The notes: a model not told the origin generated them from the letters alone. 53,253 bases of DNA from Hyphomicrobiales bacterium (GCA_012842935.1 DUSC01000088.1:1-53253); one strand, 5' to 3'; shown: positions 15,954-24,841, counted from the first letter of the stretch. Program-made: numbers and translations.

Positions 15954-17528
15954 CTATCCGGCCAGTTCGCGGCCCAGCATGAAACCCGATCCGGCGCCGA
16001 GCCCGGCGCCCGGCCACACCGCCGCGCCGGTGAGGTAGAGCCCCTTCACCGGCGTGCGCCCCGACGCGTGACCGTACGCCGGGCGGAACAGGAAGTTCTG
16101 CGAAAGATGATGGCTGCCGCAGATCTGGTCGCCGCCGACCAGGTTCGGATTGTCGGCCTCCAGTTCGAGCGGCGACACGACGGCGCGGCCGAGGATCTTC
16201 GACCTCAGCCCCGGCGCATGGCGCTCGATCAGGTCGAGCACGCGTTCGGCATAGGTCTCCTTCACCGACGTCCAGTCGCGCGCCGCGATCGTGCCGGCCG
16301 CGTCGCCGCAAATCTCCGCCGGAACCATGCGCACCTGCACCCACAGCACATGCTTGCCATCCGGCGCCCGCGACGGGTCGACCGCCGTCGGCTGGCCGAC
16401 CACGATCACCGGCTCGTCGGGCAAGAGCCCCGCCATCGCCTGCTGATAGGTCCGCGCCATCTGGTCGAGCGAAGGCGCGATATGCACGTAGGCGAAGCGC
16501 CTGAGCTCCTCGCCCGCCGTCCAGGCCGGCAGGTCGTCCATCGCAAGGTGGATCATCATCGTGCCGGGCGCGTGGGCGAACCGGCGCATGCTCCGGTCGA
16601 AGCCGGCGTCGCCGGAGTTCCCGTCGAGCAACCCGTCGACCAGCCTGCCCGGCGCGACGTTGGCGATCACCGCCTTGCCGGCCATGACGCGGCGGCCGCC
16701 CGAGAGCTCGATGCCGGCCGCCCGGCCGCCCTCTTTCACCACCCGCACCACCTTCTCGTTGCAGTGGATCTCGCCGCCGGCCGCCTCGATCATCCCGCCC
16801 AGTGCGCGGGTGACCGTATCGGCCCCGCCCTTGCCGATGACCATGCCGAAGGCCTGGTTGGCCATCGCCTCGAGATAGGGGAACACAGCACCGCCGGCGA
16901 TGTCGGGGGCGAAGTCGAGATGCATCCCCCAGGCGCCGAGCGTGGCGCGCACATGCGGCGAGGTGAAGGTGTCCGTCAGCCACCTGCGCGGCGACGAGAC
17001 AAGCAGGCGGGCCAGTGCTATCGTCCAGGAAAATCCCCTGCGCAGCGACGCCTTTGCCAAAAGGCGCGCCAATATATGCATTTTCATGGGATTTCCGAGC
17101 AGCGCGAAAATGTACTCGGCGCGCCCGGGGAATTCCTCGAGCATCGCCTGCCAGGTCTCGGCGTCCGCCGGCGACAGCGCCGCGAGGCGTTTCTTCGTCT
17201 CCGCCGCGTCGGTGCCCACCCCGAACCATTTGCCGTCGGGAAAGACGCTGGCGAAGCAGTGCGAGGCCGGCGCGAATTCCAGCCCGTGCTTCATCAGCTG
17301 TTCGCTGTAGGCCTTGAAAAAGGCGGATCCGACAAAAAGGTTGAGGTTCATGGCCGCCCAGTCGTGCCGGAAGCCGGGCTGCGTCAGTTCCAGCGTCTTG
17401 ACTGCGCCGCCCGGTCGCGACGCCTGTTCGAACACGGCGACGCGCCAGCCCTTCGCCGACAGATGGGCCGCACAGGCGAGGCTGTTGTGCCCCGCGCCGA
17501 TGACGACGGCATCGTAGGACTGGCGCAC
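15954..17528 (-). CDS. CrtI/PYROXD2-like FAD-dependent oxidoreductase (copy 1)
   Basis: A 524-residue flavoprotein of the phytoene-desaturase/PYROXD2 type. It begins with a dinucleotide-binding motif VVIGAGHNSLACAAHL followed by EQASRPGGAVKT, and ends with LYLTGAAVWPGAGLGAGSGF, the second FAD-contact region. The ORF track shows a 1343-residue frame, but everything upstream of the GTG at 17528 is antisense to another gene; GAGGGA lies 9 bases before this GTG. It heads the minus-strand operon with the ABC transporter and diverges from the cyclase-family gene. It is a paralogue of the 18474-20045 product. The reaction is unknown; family members oxidise C-C or C-O bonds of hydrophobic substrates. 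Confidence 0.85.
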   Translation of the reverse strand: MRQSYDAVVIGAGHNSLACAAHLSAKGWRVAVFEQASRPGGAVKTLELTQPGFRHDWAAMNLNLFVGSAFFKAYSEQLMKHGLEFAPASHCFASVFPDGKWFGVGTDAAETKKRLAALSPADAETWQAMLEEFPGRAEYIFALLGNPMKMHILARLLAKASLRRGFSWTIALARLLVSSPRRWLTDTFTSPHVRATLGAWGMHLDFAPDIAGGAVFPYLEAMANQAFGMVIGKGGADTVTRALGGMIEAAGGEIHCNEKVVRVVKEGGRAAGIELSGGRRVMAGKAVIANVAPGRLVDGLLDGNSGDAGFDRSMRRFAHAPGTMMIHLAMDDLPAWTAGEELRRFAYVHIAPSLDQMARTYQQAMAGLLPDEPVIVVGQPTAVDPSRAPDGKHVLWVQVRMVPAEICGDAAGTIAARDWTSVKETYAERVLDLIERHAPGLRSKILGRAVVSPLELEADNPNLVGGDQICGSHHLSQNFLFRPAYGHASGRTPVKGLYLTGAAVWPGAGLGAGSGFMLGRELAG

Positions 17529-17663
17529 GATATGTGTTCCCTCAATTTTTGAAAGATAATTGCAAATGCATATTCTTTTGTCTAGCATAATGTTTGAACG
17601 GGCCGGGGAACCGCCACACCGCGAAGGAAGGTGCCCGTCTGCGAGACAACGGAGGACGTATCC
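17529..17663. promoter_or_regulatory. AT-rich divergent promoter region between the two oxidoreductase operons
   Basis: The 135 bases between the two divergent operons contain an AT-rich core (about 17543-17598) in otherwise GC-rich DNA, including TGCAAATGCA and several A/T runs. It must hold both promoters. A MarR gene lies in the plus-strand operon, so this is the likeliest place for its operator, but I could not identify a single convincing palindrome. Confidence 0.5.
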
Positions 17664-18455
17664 ATGAATGCCGCGCAAACTCTGGGAAATCTGGCCAGCC
17701 TGCTCGTGAGTGGGGCGGTTCAGGTCGTCGACCTTTCCGGCCCGCTGGGGCCCGACACTCCCCTTCTGAAGCTCCCGCCGGATTTCGCCAAGGACACGCC
17801 GAAGATCGAGGTCCACAAGATCTCCGAATACGACAAGGACGGTCCGTTCTGGGCCTGGAACTGGCTGAAGATCGGCGAGCATTCCGGCACCCACTTCGAC
17901 GCACCCCACCACTGGATTACCGGCCGCGATTTCGCCGACGGCTTCACCGACACCATTCCGGTGCAGAATTTCGTCGCGCCGCTCAACGTCATCGACTGTT
18001 CGGCGGAAGTCGCCGCCGATCCCGACTTCCTGCTCGATGCCGCCGGCGTGAAGGCCTGGGAGGCGAAGCACGGCGCAATCGGCGCCGGGGAGTGGGTGGT
18101 CATGCGCTCCGACTGGGACAAGCGTGTCCATGACGAGGCGCTCTATCTCAACGCCGACGCCAACGGCCCGCATTCGCCCGGCCCGACGGTCGACTGCATC
18201 GAGTACATCCTGTCCAGGGGCGCGCTCGGCTGGGGCACGCAGTGCATCGGCACCGACGCCGGCCAGGCCGGCGGTATGCAGCCGCCCTACCCTGCACACA
18301 ATCTGCTGCACAAGGCCAACCGCTACGGCCTCGCCTCGCTCGCCAACCTCGACAAGCTCCCGCCCAAGGGCGCGATCCTGATCGCCGCCCCGCTCAAGCT
18401 GGTCCGGGGCACCGGCAGCCCGATCCGCGCAATGGCCCTCGTCCCCCGCTCGTAA
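17664..18455 (+). CDS. Cyclase-family hydrolase (kynurenine formamidase / isatin hydrolase type)
   Basis: A 263-residue metal-dependent hydrolase of the cyclase family (PF04199). The metal-binding signature HxGTHxDxPxH is complete: His73, Gly75, Thr76, His77, Asp79, Pro81 and His83. Characterised members open cyclic or formyl amides, e.g. kynurenine formamidase and isatin hydrolase, which converts isatin to isatinate. ATG 17664 has GGAGG 8 bases upstream; the ORF track's earlier start (17631) is not needed. It is the first gene of an operon with a FAD oxidoreductase, MarR and IorAB. No other kynurenine-pathway gene (kynureninase, tryptophan dioxygenase) is present, which makes kynurenine formamidase less likely in this setting. 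Confidence 0.85.
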   Translation: MNAAQTLGNLASLLVSGAVQVVDLSGPLGPDTPLLKLPPDFAKDTPKIEVHKISEYDKDGPFWAWNWLKIGEHSGTHFDAPHHWITGRDFADGFTDTIPVQNFVAPLNVIDCSAEVAADPDFLLDAAGVKAWEAKHGAIGAGEWVVMRSDWDKRVHDEALYLNADANGPHSPGPTVDCIEYILSRGALGWGTQCIGTDAGQAGGMQPPYPAHNLLHKANRYGLASLANLDKLPPKGAILIAAPLKLVRGTGSPIRAMALVPRS

Positions 18456-18473
18456 GTTCGGGGGCTTCCGGCC

Positions 18474-20045
18474 ATGGCGGATTACGATCAGATCATCGTC
18501 GGCAGCGGCATCAATGCCCTTGTCGCTGCGGCGATGCTTTCCGCGAAAGGAAAGCGCGTCCTCGTGCTCGAGCGCAACGACCGTCTCGGCGGCTGCATGC
18601 GCACCGAAGAGATCACGATGCCCGGCTTCCATCACGACGTGATGGCGGCCACCTTCGTGCTTTTCCTCACCTCGCCCGCCTATGCCGCACTCGCCGCCGG
18701 CCTGGCGCGCCACGGCTTCGAGCTCTGCCACACGAAGCATCCGACGGCCGTTCTGCGGCCTGACGGTTCCTCGTTGGTCCTGACCACGGATCGTGCCGCC
18801 AACGTCGCGCGCTTCGACGCGCTCAATCCCGGCGACGGCGCCCGCCACGGTGCCGATGTCGGCGCCATCGAAGCCGACGCGCCGTTCCTCTTCGCCCTTC
18901 TCGGCGGCGAACTGTGGAGCTGGCCGACGCTGAAGCTCCTCCTCCGCGAGACCTGGAAGCGCGGGCCGCGCGGCCTCGTCGAGTGGATGGGCCGGGCGCT
19001 CGTGCCGGCGCGTGGCTGGCTGGAGACCACTTATGCGTCGGACATGGTGCGCGCGCTCTGGGCGCCGTGGGTCCTGCACACCGGCCTGACGCCGGAATCG
19101 ACCTATGGCGGCCAGATGGGCAAGGTCATCGCGTTCGCCCTCGAGGCGGCGGGCGCGCCGGTAGTCAAGGGCGGCGCCGGCCGGGCGGTCGATGCCTTCA
19201 GGTCGCTGATCGAGGAACAGGGCGGCACGACGCGCACGGGCGTCGACGTCGACCGCATCATCGTACGCAACGGCACGGCCTGCGGCGTCGTCACCGCCAC
19301 CGGCGAAGAGATCTTCGGCCGCGAGATCGTCTGCTCGGTAGCGCCCGGACAACTCTACGGAAGGCTCCTGAAGGGGGTTGCGGAAGCCCGCGGGGCAGAC
19401 GAGGCCGTCGCCCGCTACCGTCACGGACGCGGCGACTTCCAGCTTCACTATGCCGTCGACGGCCCGATCCGCTGGAAGACGCCGGGCCTGGACGACGTCG
19501 CGCTGATCCATCTCGCGGACGGCATCGATTCCGTCTCGAAGTCGGCGAACGAGGCCGAGCGCGGCATGCTGCCGGAGATGCCGACGATCTGTGTCGGCCA
19601 GCCGCACCGGCTCGACCCGTCCCGGTGTCCGGAAGGCAAATCGATCGTCTGGATCCAGATTCCCGACGCCCCGCGCACCGTGAAGGGCGACGCCGCCGGC
19701 AGGATCACGACCTCGGGCGGATGGGACGAGGCGACGCGCGAGGCCTTCGCCGACCGCATCGAGACGATCCTCGCCCGCCATATCGACGGCTTCCCCGGCT
19801 CGGTACTCGCGCGGCGCGCCTACTCGCCGGCCGATCTGGAGAAGCTCAACATCAATCTCGTCGGCGGCGATCCCTATGGCGGCGCCTGCTCGATCGACCA
19901 GTTCTTCGTCTGGCGCCCCTTCGCCGGTTCGAGGGGATCGGCGACGGCCGTCCGCAACCTCCATCACATCGGCGCCTCGACCCATCCCGGCCCCGGGCTG
20001 GGCGGCGGCTCCGGCTTCCTGCTGGCGAAGAGGCTCGGCGGATGA
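18474..20045 (+). CDS. CrtI/PYROXD2-like FAD-dependent oxidoreductase (copy 2)
   Basis: A 523-residue paralogue of the 15954-17528 product. It starts with QIIVGSGINALVAAAMLSAKG, then ERNDRLGGCMRTEE, and ends with GASTHPGPGLGGGSGFLLAK, aligned with copy 1. Both share the inner NLVGGD block near residue 460. The gene starts 18 bases after the cyclase-family gene and its stop overlaps the MarR start (ATGA). The two copies may be functionally distinct or form a hetero-oligomer. The substrate is unknown; oxidation of a dioxindole-like or partially reduced ring would fit the neighbours. Confidence 0.85.
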   Translation: MADYDQIIVGSGINALVAAAMLSAKGKRVLVLERNDRLGGCMRTEEITMPGFHHDVMAATFVLFLTSPAYAALAAGLARHGFELCHTKHPTAVLRPDGSSLVLTTDRAANVARFDALNPGDGARHGADVGAIEADAPFLFALLGGELWSWPTLKLLLRETWKRGPRGLVEWMGRALVPARGWLETTYASDMVRALWAPWVLHTGLTPESTYGGQMGKVIAFALEAAGAPVVKGGAGRAVDAFRSLIEEQGGTTRTGVDVDRIIVRNGTACGVVTATGEEIFGREIVCSVAPGQLYGRLLKGVAEARGADEAVARYRHGRGDFQLHYAVDGPIRWKTPGLDDVALIHLADGIDSVSKSANEAERGMLPEMPTICVGQPHRLDPSRCPEGKSIVWIQIPDAPRTVKGDAAGRITTSGGWDEATREAFADRIETILARHIDGFPGSVLARRAYSPADLEKLNINLVGGDPYGGACSIDQFFVWRPFAGSRGSATAVRNLHHIGASTHPGPGLGGGSGFLLAKRLGG

Positions 20046-20533
20046 ACGACAGCACGGAAATCAAGGCCCGCGACGACGCGACCGTTCCGCGCCTCGGCGA
20101 AATCGGTCTGTCGAACTTCGCTCCCTACCTGATGAACCGCATCATGGGGCGCTACAACGCGACCATCCGCCACGAGATGTCGGCGCTCGGCCTGACGACA
20201 CCGAAGATGCGCTCGCTCGCGGTCCTCTCCGTCATCGACGGGCTGCAGATCCGCGAACTTGCCGTCTATGCGGTGGTCGAGCAGTCCACCCTGAGCCGCG
20301 CCCTCGATCAGCTCGTTGCCGACGGGCTCATCCGCCGCGAGACCGACGCCAACGACAGCCGGGTCACGCGCGTCTTCATCACCGACGCCGGAAGGGCCGC
20401 GTTCGAGCGCATCTGGCCGTCGATGGCGAAGGCCTACTCGAAGATGTTCACACGCATTCCCGACGAGGAGCGCAGGGCGTTCGTCGCCACGCTGCAGAAG
20501 ATGCTGAACAACGTCCGCAAGCACGAGATCTAG
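20042..20533 (+). CDS. MarR-family transcriptional regulator (first of two in the region)
   Basis: A 163-residue winged-helix regulator. The MarR DNA-binding helix is seen in AVVEQSTLSRALDQLVADG and the wing in RRETDANDSRVTRVFIT (about 82-115). It is translationally coupled to the preceding FAD oxidoreductase (ATGA overlap) and followed after 59 bases by iorA. MarR proteins usually repress catabolic genes until an aromatic acid or CoA ester binds. A second, different MarR gene lies in the facing operon (27277-27789), so the pathway appears to have two sensors. Confidence 0.92.
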   Translation: MNDSTEIKARDDATVPRLGEIGLSNFAPYLMNRIMGRYNATIRHEMSALGLTTPKMRSLAVLSVIDGLQIRELAVYAVVEQSTLSRALDQLVADGLIRRETDANDSRVTRVFITDAGRAAFERIWPSMAKAYSKMFTRIPDEERRAFVATLQKMLNNVRKHEI

Positions 20534-20592
20534 ACCGGTGATGCCGCGCCGGTACGGCGCGTCGAGAACGCAGGAAACGGAACAAGTCAGGC

Positions 20593-22740
20593 ATGGCCGA
20601 ACGTTCTTTCGCCAGGGAAGTCCAGAAACTGAAGCTCGGTGCGGGCGAGACCTTCACCAGCGAAGGCATTCTGGCAATCACCAAGGCCCTGCTGGAGAGC
20701 GGGGTGGGTTACGTAGGCGGTTACCAGGGCGCTCCGATCAGCCACCTGATGGACGTGCTCGCCGACGCCGAGGAGATCCTCTCCGAACTCGGCGTGCGTT
20801 TCGAGGCCAATGCTTCGGAGGCTGCCGCGGCGGCGATGCTGGCGGCCTCGGTCCACTATCCCATCCGCGGCGCCGTCACCTTCAAGGGCTCGGTCGGCGT
20901 CAACGTCGCCTCAGACGCGCTCGCCAACCTCGCCTCCTCGGGCGTCACCGGCGGCGCGCTCGTGATCATCGGCGAGGACTACGGCGAGGGCTCCTCGATC
21001 ATGCAGGAGCGCAGCCACGCCTTCGCCATGAAGTCGCAGATGTGGCTTCTCGATCCGCGCCCGAACCTGCCTTCGATCGTACGCTCGGTCGAGCAGGGCT
21101 TCGAACTCTCGGAGGCGACCAATACGCCGGTGATGCTGATGGTACGCATCCGCTCCTGCCACGTCACCGGCAGCTTCACGGCCAGGGACAACCGGCGGCC
21201 CCCCTTCACCGTGAAGGACGCGCTGGCCAACCCGCGCAGCGACTATTCGCGCGTCGTCCTGCCGCCCATGTCCTACGCGCAGGAACAGGACAAGATCAGG
21301 AACCGCTGGCCGGCGGCGCAGAAATACATCCGCGATAAGGGCCTTAACGAGTTCTTCGGTCCGAAGGACGGTTCTGTCGGCATCGTCTGCCAGGGCGGCA
21401 TGTACAACGGCGTGGTGCGGGCCCTGCAGCGCCTCGGGCTCGCCGACATCTACGGCGAGAGCGAAATCCCGCTCTACGTCCTCAACGTCACCTACCCGAT
21501 CGTGGGCGACGAGTTCCTCGACTTCTGCGAGGGCAAGTCCCACGTGCTGGTCGTCGAGGAAGGCCAGCCCGACTTCCTCGAGCAGGCGCTCGGCTCGATC
21601 CTCTACAAGGCCGGCAGCCGCGTCTCGCTGCACGGCAAGGACGTCCTGCCGATGGCCGGCGAGTACACCGGCAAGGTCATGCTCGACGGTGTCGAGGCCT
21701 TCCTGCGCAAGGCGGACTCCGACCTGCTTCCTGCCCGGAGCCGTGCCCCCAACCGGCAGGAGACGCCTGCCATCCCCGACCTGTCGAAGACCGTTCCGAT
21801 CCGCCCGCCTGGCTTCTGCACCGGCTGCCCGGAGCGGCCGATCTTCGCCGCGCTGAAACTGACCGAGAAGGAGCACGGCAAGCACCAGATCGCCGGCGAC
21901 ATCGGCTGCCACCTTTTCGCCTGCCTTCCGCCCTTCGAGATCGGCGGCTCGACCATGGGCTACGGTCTCGGCCCGGCGTCGAACGCCGCCTTCGACGGCG
22001 GCGGCCGGAAGCGCGCGATCTCGATCATCGGCGACGGCGGCTTCTGGCACAACGGCCTGTCGTCCTCCGTCGGCAACGCCGTCTACAACAGGTCCGACAG
22101 CGTCATCGTCGTCGTCGACAATTTCTACTCGGCCGCGACCGGCGGCCAGGACGTGCTCTCCTCGCGCGCCGAGAACGCCACCAAGTCGACCGGCCATCCG
22201 ATCGCCGAGGCGGTGAAGGGCATCGGGGTGAAGTGGGTTCGCCAGATCGACCGCACCTACGACGTGCCGCGCATGCGCAAGATTCTCGACGAGGCGCTGA
22301 CCACCGACTACGCCGGCCCGAAGGTCATCGTCGCCTCGTCGGAGTGCATGCTCAACAGACAGCGGCGCGAGAAGCCTGCCGCCAACAAGGCGATCGCCGA
22401 GGGCCGCCGGGTGGAGAAGCCGCGTTTCGGCGTCGACGAGGACGTCTGCACCGGCGACCACGCCTGCATCCGACTCTCCGGCTGTCCCTCGCTGTCCTTG
22501 AAGAAGCTCGACGATCCGCTGCGCGACGATCCCGTCGCCAGCATCGACCAGAGCTGCGTCGGCTGCGGCAACTGCGGCGAGGTCGCCGACGCCGCGGTGC
22601 TCTGCCCGTCCTTCTATCGTGCCGACGTCGTCTACAATCCCGGCTGGTTCGAGCGCACGCTGTCGGATCTCTCACAGCGCGTCATCGGCTGGCTGCAGAA
22701 GCGGCGCTCCGGCAGGCGCCTCGAATTCGGGCAGGCTTGA
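20593..22740 (+). CDS. iorA: Indolepyruvate-type 2-oxoacid:ferredoxin oxidoreductase, alpha subunit
   Basis: A 715-residue TPP- and Fe-S-containing subunit. In order: an N-terminal pyrimidine-binding domain (about 20-230), a transketolase C-type domain (about 250-380), CTGCPERP near 408, the TPP pyrophosphate motif GDGGFWHNG with VVVDNFYSAATGGQ (about 478-510), and a C-terminal ferredoxin domain with Cys clusters CTGDHACIRLSGC (about 617) and CVGCGNCGEV (about 654). It decarboxylates aryl 2-oxoacids such as indolepyruvate to acyl-CoA, passing electrons to ferredoxin. The beta subunit follows after 1 base. Because it lies between an isatin-hydrolase-like gene and a 2-aminobenzoyl-CoA enzyme, an arylglyoxylate substrate is plausible. 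Confidence 0.92.
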   Translation: MAERSFAREVQKLKLGAGETFTSEGILAITKALLESGVGYVGGYQGAPISHLMDVLADAEEILSELGVRFEANASEAAAAAMLAASVHYPIRGAVTFKGSVGVNVASDALANLASSGVTGGALVIIGEDYGEGSSIMQERSHAFAMKSQMWLLDPRPNLPSIVRSVEQGFELSEATNTPVMLMVRIRSCHVTGSFTARDNRRPPFTVKDALANPRSDYSRVVLPPMSYAQEQDKIRNRWPAAQKYIRDKGLNEFFGPKDGSVGIVCQGGMYNGVVRALQRLGLADIYGESEIPLYVLNVTYPIVGDEFLDFCEGKSHVLVVEEGQPDFLEQALGSILYKAGSRVSLHGKDVLPMAGEYTGKVMLDGVEAFLRKADSDLLPARSRAPNRQETPAIPDLSKTVPIRPPGFCTGCPERPIFAALKLTEKEHGKHQIAGDIGCHLFACLPPFEIGGSTMGYGLGPASNAAFDGGGRKRAISIIGDGGFWHNGLSSSVGNAVYNRSDSVIVVVDNFYSAATGGQDVLSSRAENATKSTGHPIAEAVKGIGVKWVRQIDRTYDVPRMRKILDEALTTDYAGPKVIVASSECMLNRQRREKPAANKAIAEGRRVEKPRFGVDEDVCTGDHACIRLSGCPSLSLKKLDDPLRDDPVASIDQSCVGCGNCGEVADAAVLCPSFYRADVVYNPGWFERTLSDLSQRVIGWLQKRRSGRRLEFGQA

Positions 22741-22741
22741 G

Positions 22742-24334
22742 ATGGCAGACATGATCGTTCTCCCGCCCCGCAAGCCCCACGATCCGGCGATGGACCAGAT
22801 CATCAAGCTGGCCATCATGGCGGTTGGCGGCCAGGGCGGCGGCGTGCTCACCAACTGGATCGAGGATTGCGCCCGGATGAACGGCTACGCCGTCCAGGCG
22901 ACTTCTGTCGCCGGCGTCGCCCAGCGCACCGGCGCGACGATCTACTACATCGAGATGGCGCCGGCCACCGACCGGCAGCCGGTGTTCTCGCTGATGCCCG
23001 CCGCCGGCGACGTCGACATCCTCGTCGCCGCAGAGATGATGGAAGCGGGCCGCGCCATCATGCGCGGCTTCGTCACGCCGGACCGCACGACCTTGATCGC
23101 CTCCACCCACCGCGCGCTGGCCGTGTCGGAGAAGACCGTCCCCGGCGACGGTATCGCCAACTCCGAGGAAGTGCTCGCCGCTGCCGAGATCGCGGCGCAG
23201 CGGCTTATCGCCTTCGACATGGAGAAGATCGCGGTCGAGTCGGGTACCGTCATCTCGGCGAGCCTGCTCGGCGCGCTGGCAGGTTCCGGCGAGCTTCCTT
23301 TTGCCCGCGACAGCTTCGAGAAGGCCATCCGAGCGTCGGGCCGTGGCGTCGAACCGAGCCTGAAGGCGTTCTCCCGGGCCTTCGAGGCAGCGCAGGCCGG
23401 CCGCAAGGAGCTCCCTGCCCGGTCGGAGACCCGACGACCCGCGGGAGCTGGAACGGGGCGCCCCGTGGGACCGAAAAACCTTCTCGATCAATGGGATGCT
23501 CTGGTCCGGCGTGTCGCTGCGCTGCCGGCGCCGGCCAGCGACATGGCCATGCGCGGCCTGAAGGCCGTCGTCGACTTCCAGGACGTCGCGTATGGCGCGG
23601 AATACCTCGAAAAGCTTGAGGAAATCGCCGCGCGCGATCGCGCCGACAGGGAATTCGTCCTCACCGTCGAGGCCGCGAAGTACCTTGCGAAGGCGATGGC
23701 CTACGACGACGTCATTCGTGTCGCCGATCTCAAGACCCGCGCCTCGCGATTCGAGCGTGTCCGCCGCGAGATCCGCCCGGCAAAGGACACGCGCATGATG
23801 CTCACCGAATTCATGCACCCGCGCGCCGAGGAACTCGTCGGTTTGCTGCCGGCAAGAATAGGTAAGCGAATTCAAGCAAGTAGCCGCTCCATGCGGTTGA
23901 TCGACCGGCTCTTCAACCGCGGCCGGCGGCTGCGCACCGACCGGTTGCTGCCGTTTCTCCAGTTGCATCTGCTGGGCGGCCTCCGCCGTTGGCGGCGCGG
24001 CACGCTGCGCCACGCGACCGAGATGGAGCACGTGCGCAGCTGGCTCGACGCCGCGCTTTCGCATCTCGACGGCCGGGTTTTACCCCCCGATAGCGGCTAC
24101 GATATTGCCGTTGAAATCGTCCGCAACCGGCGCCTGATCAAGGGCTACTCGGATACCCACGCGCGGGGCCTGTCGAAGTATGACCGCGTGATGCAGGCGG
24201 TGGAACTCGTCGCCGGGCGGCCAGACGCGGCGAGCTGGCTCCGCCGACTGCGCGAGGCGGCACTCCTCGACGAGGAGGGAAAAGCCCTTGACGGCGCCCT
24301 GCAGACGGTAAAGTCCTTCGCTGGAAACAATTAG
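22742..24334 (+). CDS. iorB: Indolepyruvate-type oxidoreductase beta subunit with C-terminal DUF6537-like domain
   Basis: A 530-residue subunit. Residues 20-230 are the gamma-type catalytic domain of 2-oxoacid oxidoreductases (MAVGGQGGGVLTNWI, then SVAGVAQRTGATIYYIEMAP). Residues about 260-520 form an all-helical extension of the type found in long IorB proteins of aerobic proteobacteria. It forms the active complex with IorA. The start at 22742 follows the iorA stop by one base; the ORF track's earlier start lies inside iorA. The long two-subunit form is typical of aerobic or facultative bacteria, so oxygen exposure need not exclude function. Confidence 0.9.
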   Translation: MADMIVLPPRKPHDPAMDQIIKLAIMAVGGQGGGVLTNWIEDCARMNGYAVQATSVAGVAQRTGATIYYIEMAPATDRQPVFSLMPAAGDVDILVAAEMMEAGRAIMRGFVTPDRTTLIASTHRALAVSEKTVPGDGIANSEEVLAAAEIAAQRLIAFDMEKIAVESGTVISASLLGALAGSGELPFARDSFEKAIRASGRGVEPSLKAFSRAFEAAQAGRKELPARSETRRPAGAGTGRPVGPKNLLDQWDALVRRVAALPAPASDMAMRGLKAVVDFQDVAYGAEYLEKLEEIAARDRADREFVLTVEAAKYLAKAMAYDDVIRVADLKTRASRFERVRREIRPAKDTRMMLTEFMHPRAEELVGLLPARIGKRIQASSRSMRLIDRLFNRGRRLRTDRLLPFLQLHLLGGLRRWRRGTLRHATEMEHVRSWLDAALSHLDGRVLPPDSGYDIAVEIVRNRRLIKGYSDTHARGLSKYDRVMQAVELVAGRPDAASWLRRLREAALLDEEGKALDGALQTVKSFAGNN

Positions 24335-24360
24335 ATAACGATTCCAGCGAGAGGAAACCC

Positions 24361-24798
24361 ATGGCCGTCTGCTACACGACCGACCGTATGCTGCATTTCG
24401 GTGACTGCGACATTTCCGGAACGGCCTACTATCCCTCCTACCTCAACATCCTGAACGGCGTCATCGAGGAATTCTGGGCCTCGATTGGCTATCCTTGGCA
24501 CGAGATCATCTGGAACGAACGCTGGGGCACGCCGACGGTTCACCTGACCTGCGACTTCTCCAAGCCGTCCTTCTTCGGCGACAGGCTGACCTTCAGATTG
24601 ACCATAACCCGGGTCGGCAAGTCGTCGGTGACGATCGAGCACACGGTGCATTGCGGCGACGAGCCGCGCTGGGCGGGCAAGCAGGTGCTCGCCGCCAGCT
24701 GGCTCGACAAGCACACGTCGATGGCCTGGCCCGACGACGTCAGGGCCAAGCTCCTGTCGATGCTGTCTTCCGAGACGCCCGCCGCGACCCCGGCATAG
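24361..24798 (+). CDS. 4-hydroxybenzoyl-CoA-type hotdog thioesterase
   Basis: A 145-residue single hotdog domain. The motif HFGDCDISGTAYYPSYL (12-28) matches the 4HBT active-site loop, and Asp17 is at the position of the catalytic Asp of the Pseudomonas enzyme. It hydrolyses aryl- or acyl-CoA esters. AGAGG precedes the ATG and it is 26 bases from iorB, so it is the last gene of the plus-strand operon. In this context it may release an aminobenzoyl- or ring-opened acyl-CoA, or rescue CoA when the route stalls. Confidence 0.87.
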   Translation: MAVCYTTDRMLHFGDCDISGTAYYPSYLNILNGVIEEFWASIGYPWHEIIWNERWGTPTVHLTCDFSKPSFFGDRLTFRLTITRVGKSSVTIEHTVHCGDEPRWAGKQVLAASWLDKHTSMAWPDDVRAKLLSMLSSETPAATPA

Positions 24799-24806
24799 GC
24801 GTTTCG

Positions 24807-24821
24807 GCCTCGGATCGAGGC
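24807..24821. terminator. Small perfect hairpin between convergent operons
   Basis: GCCTCG-GAT-CGAGGC is a 6-base perfect stem with a 3-base loop in the 43-base gap between the thioesterase and Rid genes, which converge. No T-run follows on either strand, so its termination strength is doubtful. Confidence 0.35.
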
Positions 24822-24841
24822 TGCGTGGCCCGAGGAGCAGC

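Noticed and set aside
15954-19985. 1343-residue minus-strand ORF
   Set aside because: Only the part below 17528 is the FAD oxidoreductase. The rest is antisense to the cyclase and second oxidoreductase genes and lacks family features.
20911-22461. 516-residue minus-strand ORF
   Set aside because: Antisense to iorA; His/Gly/Arg-rich shadow with no motif.
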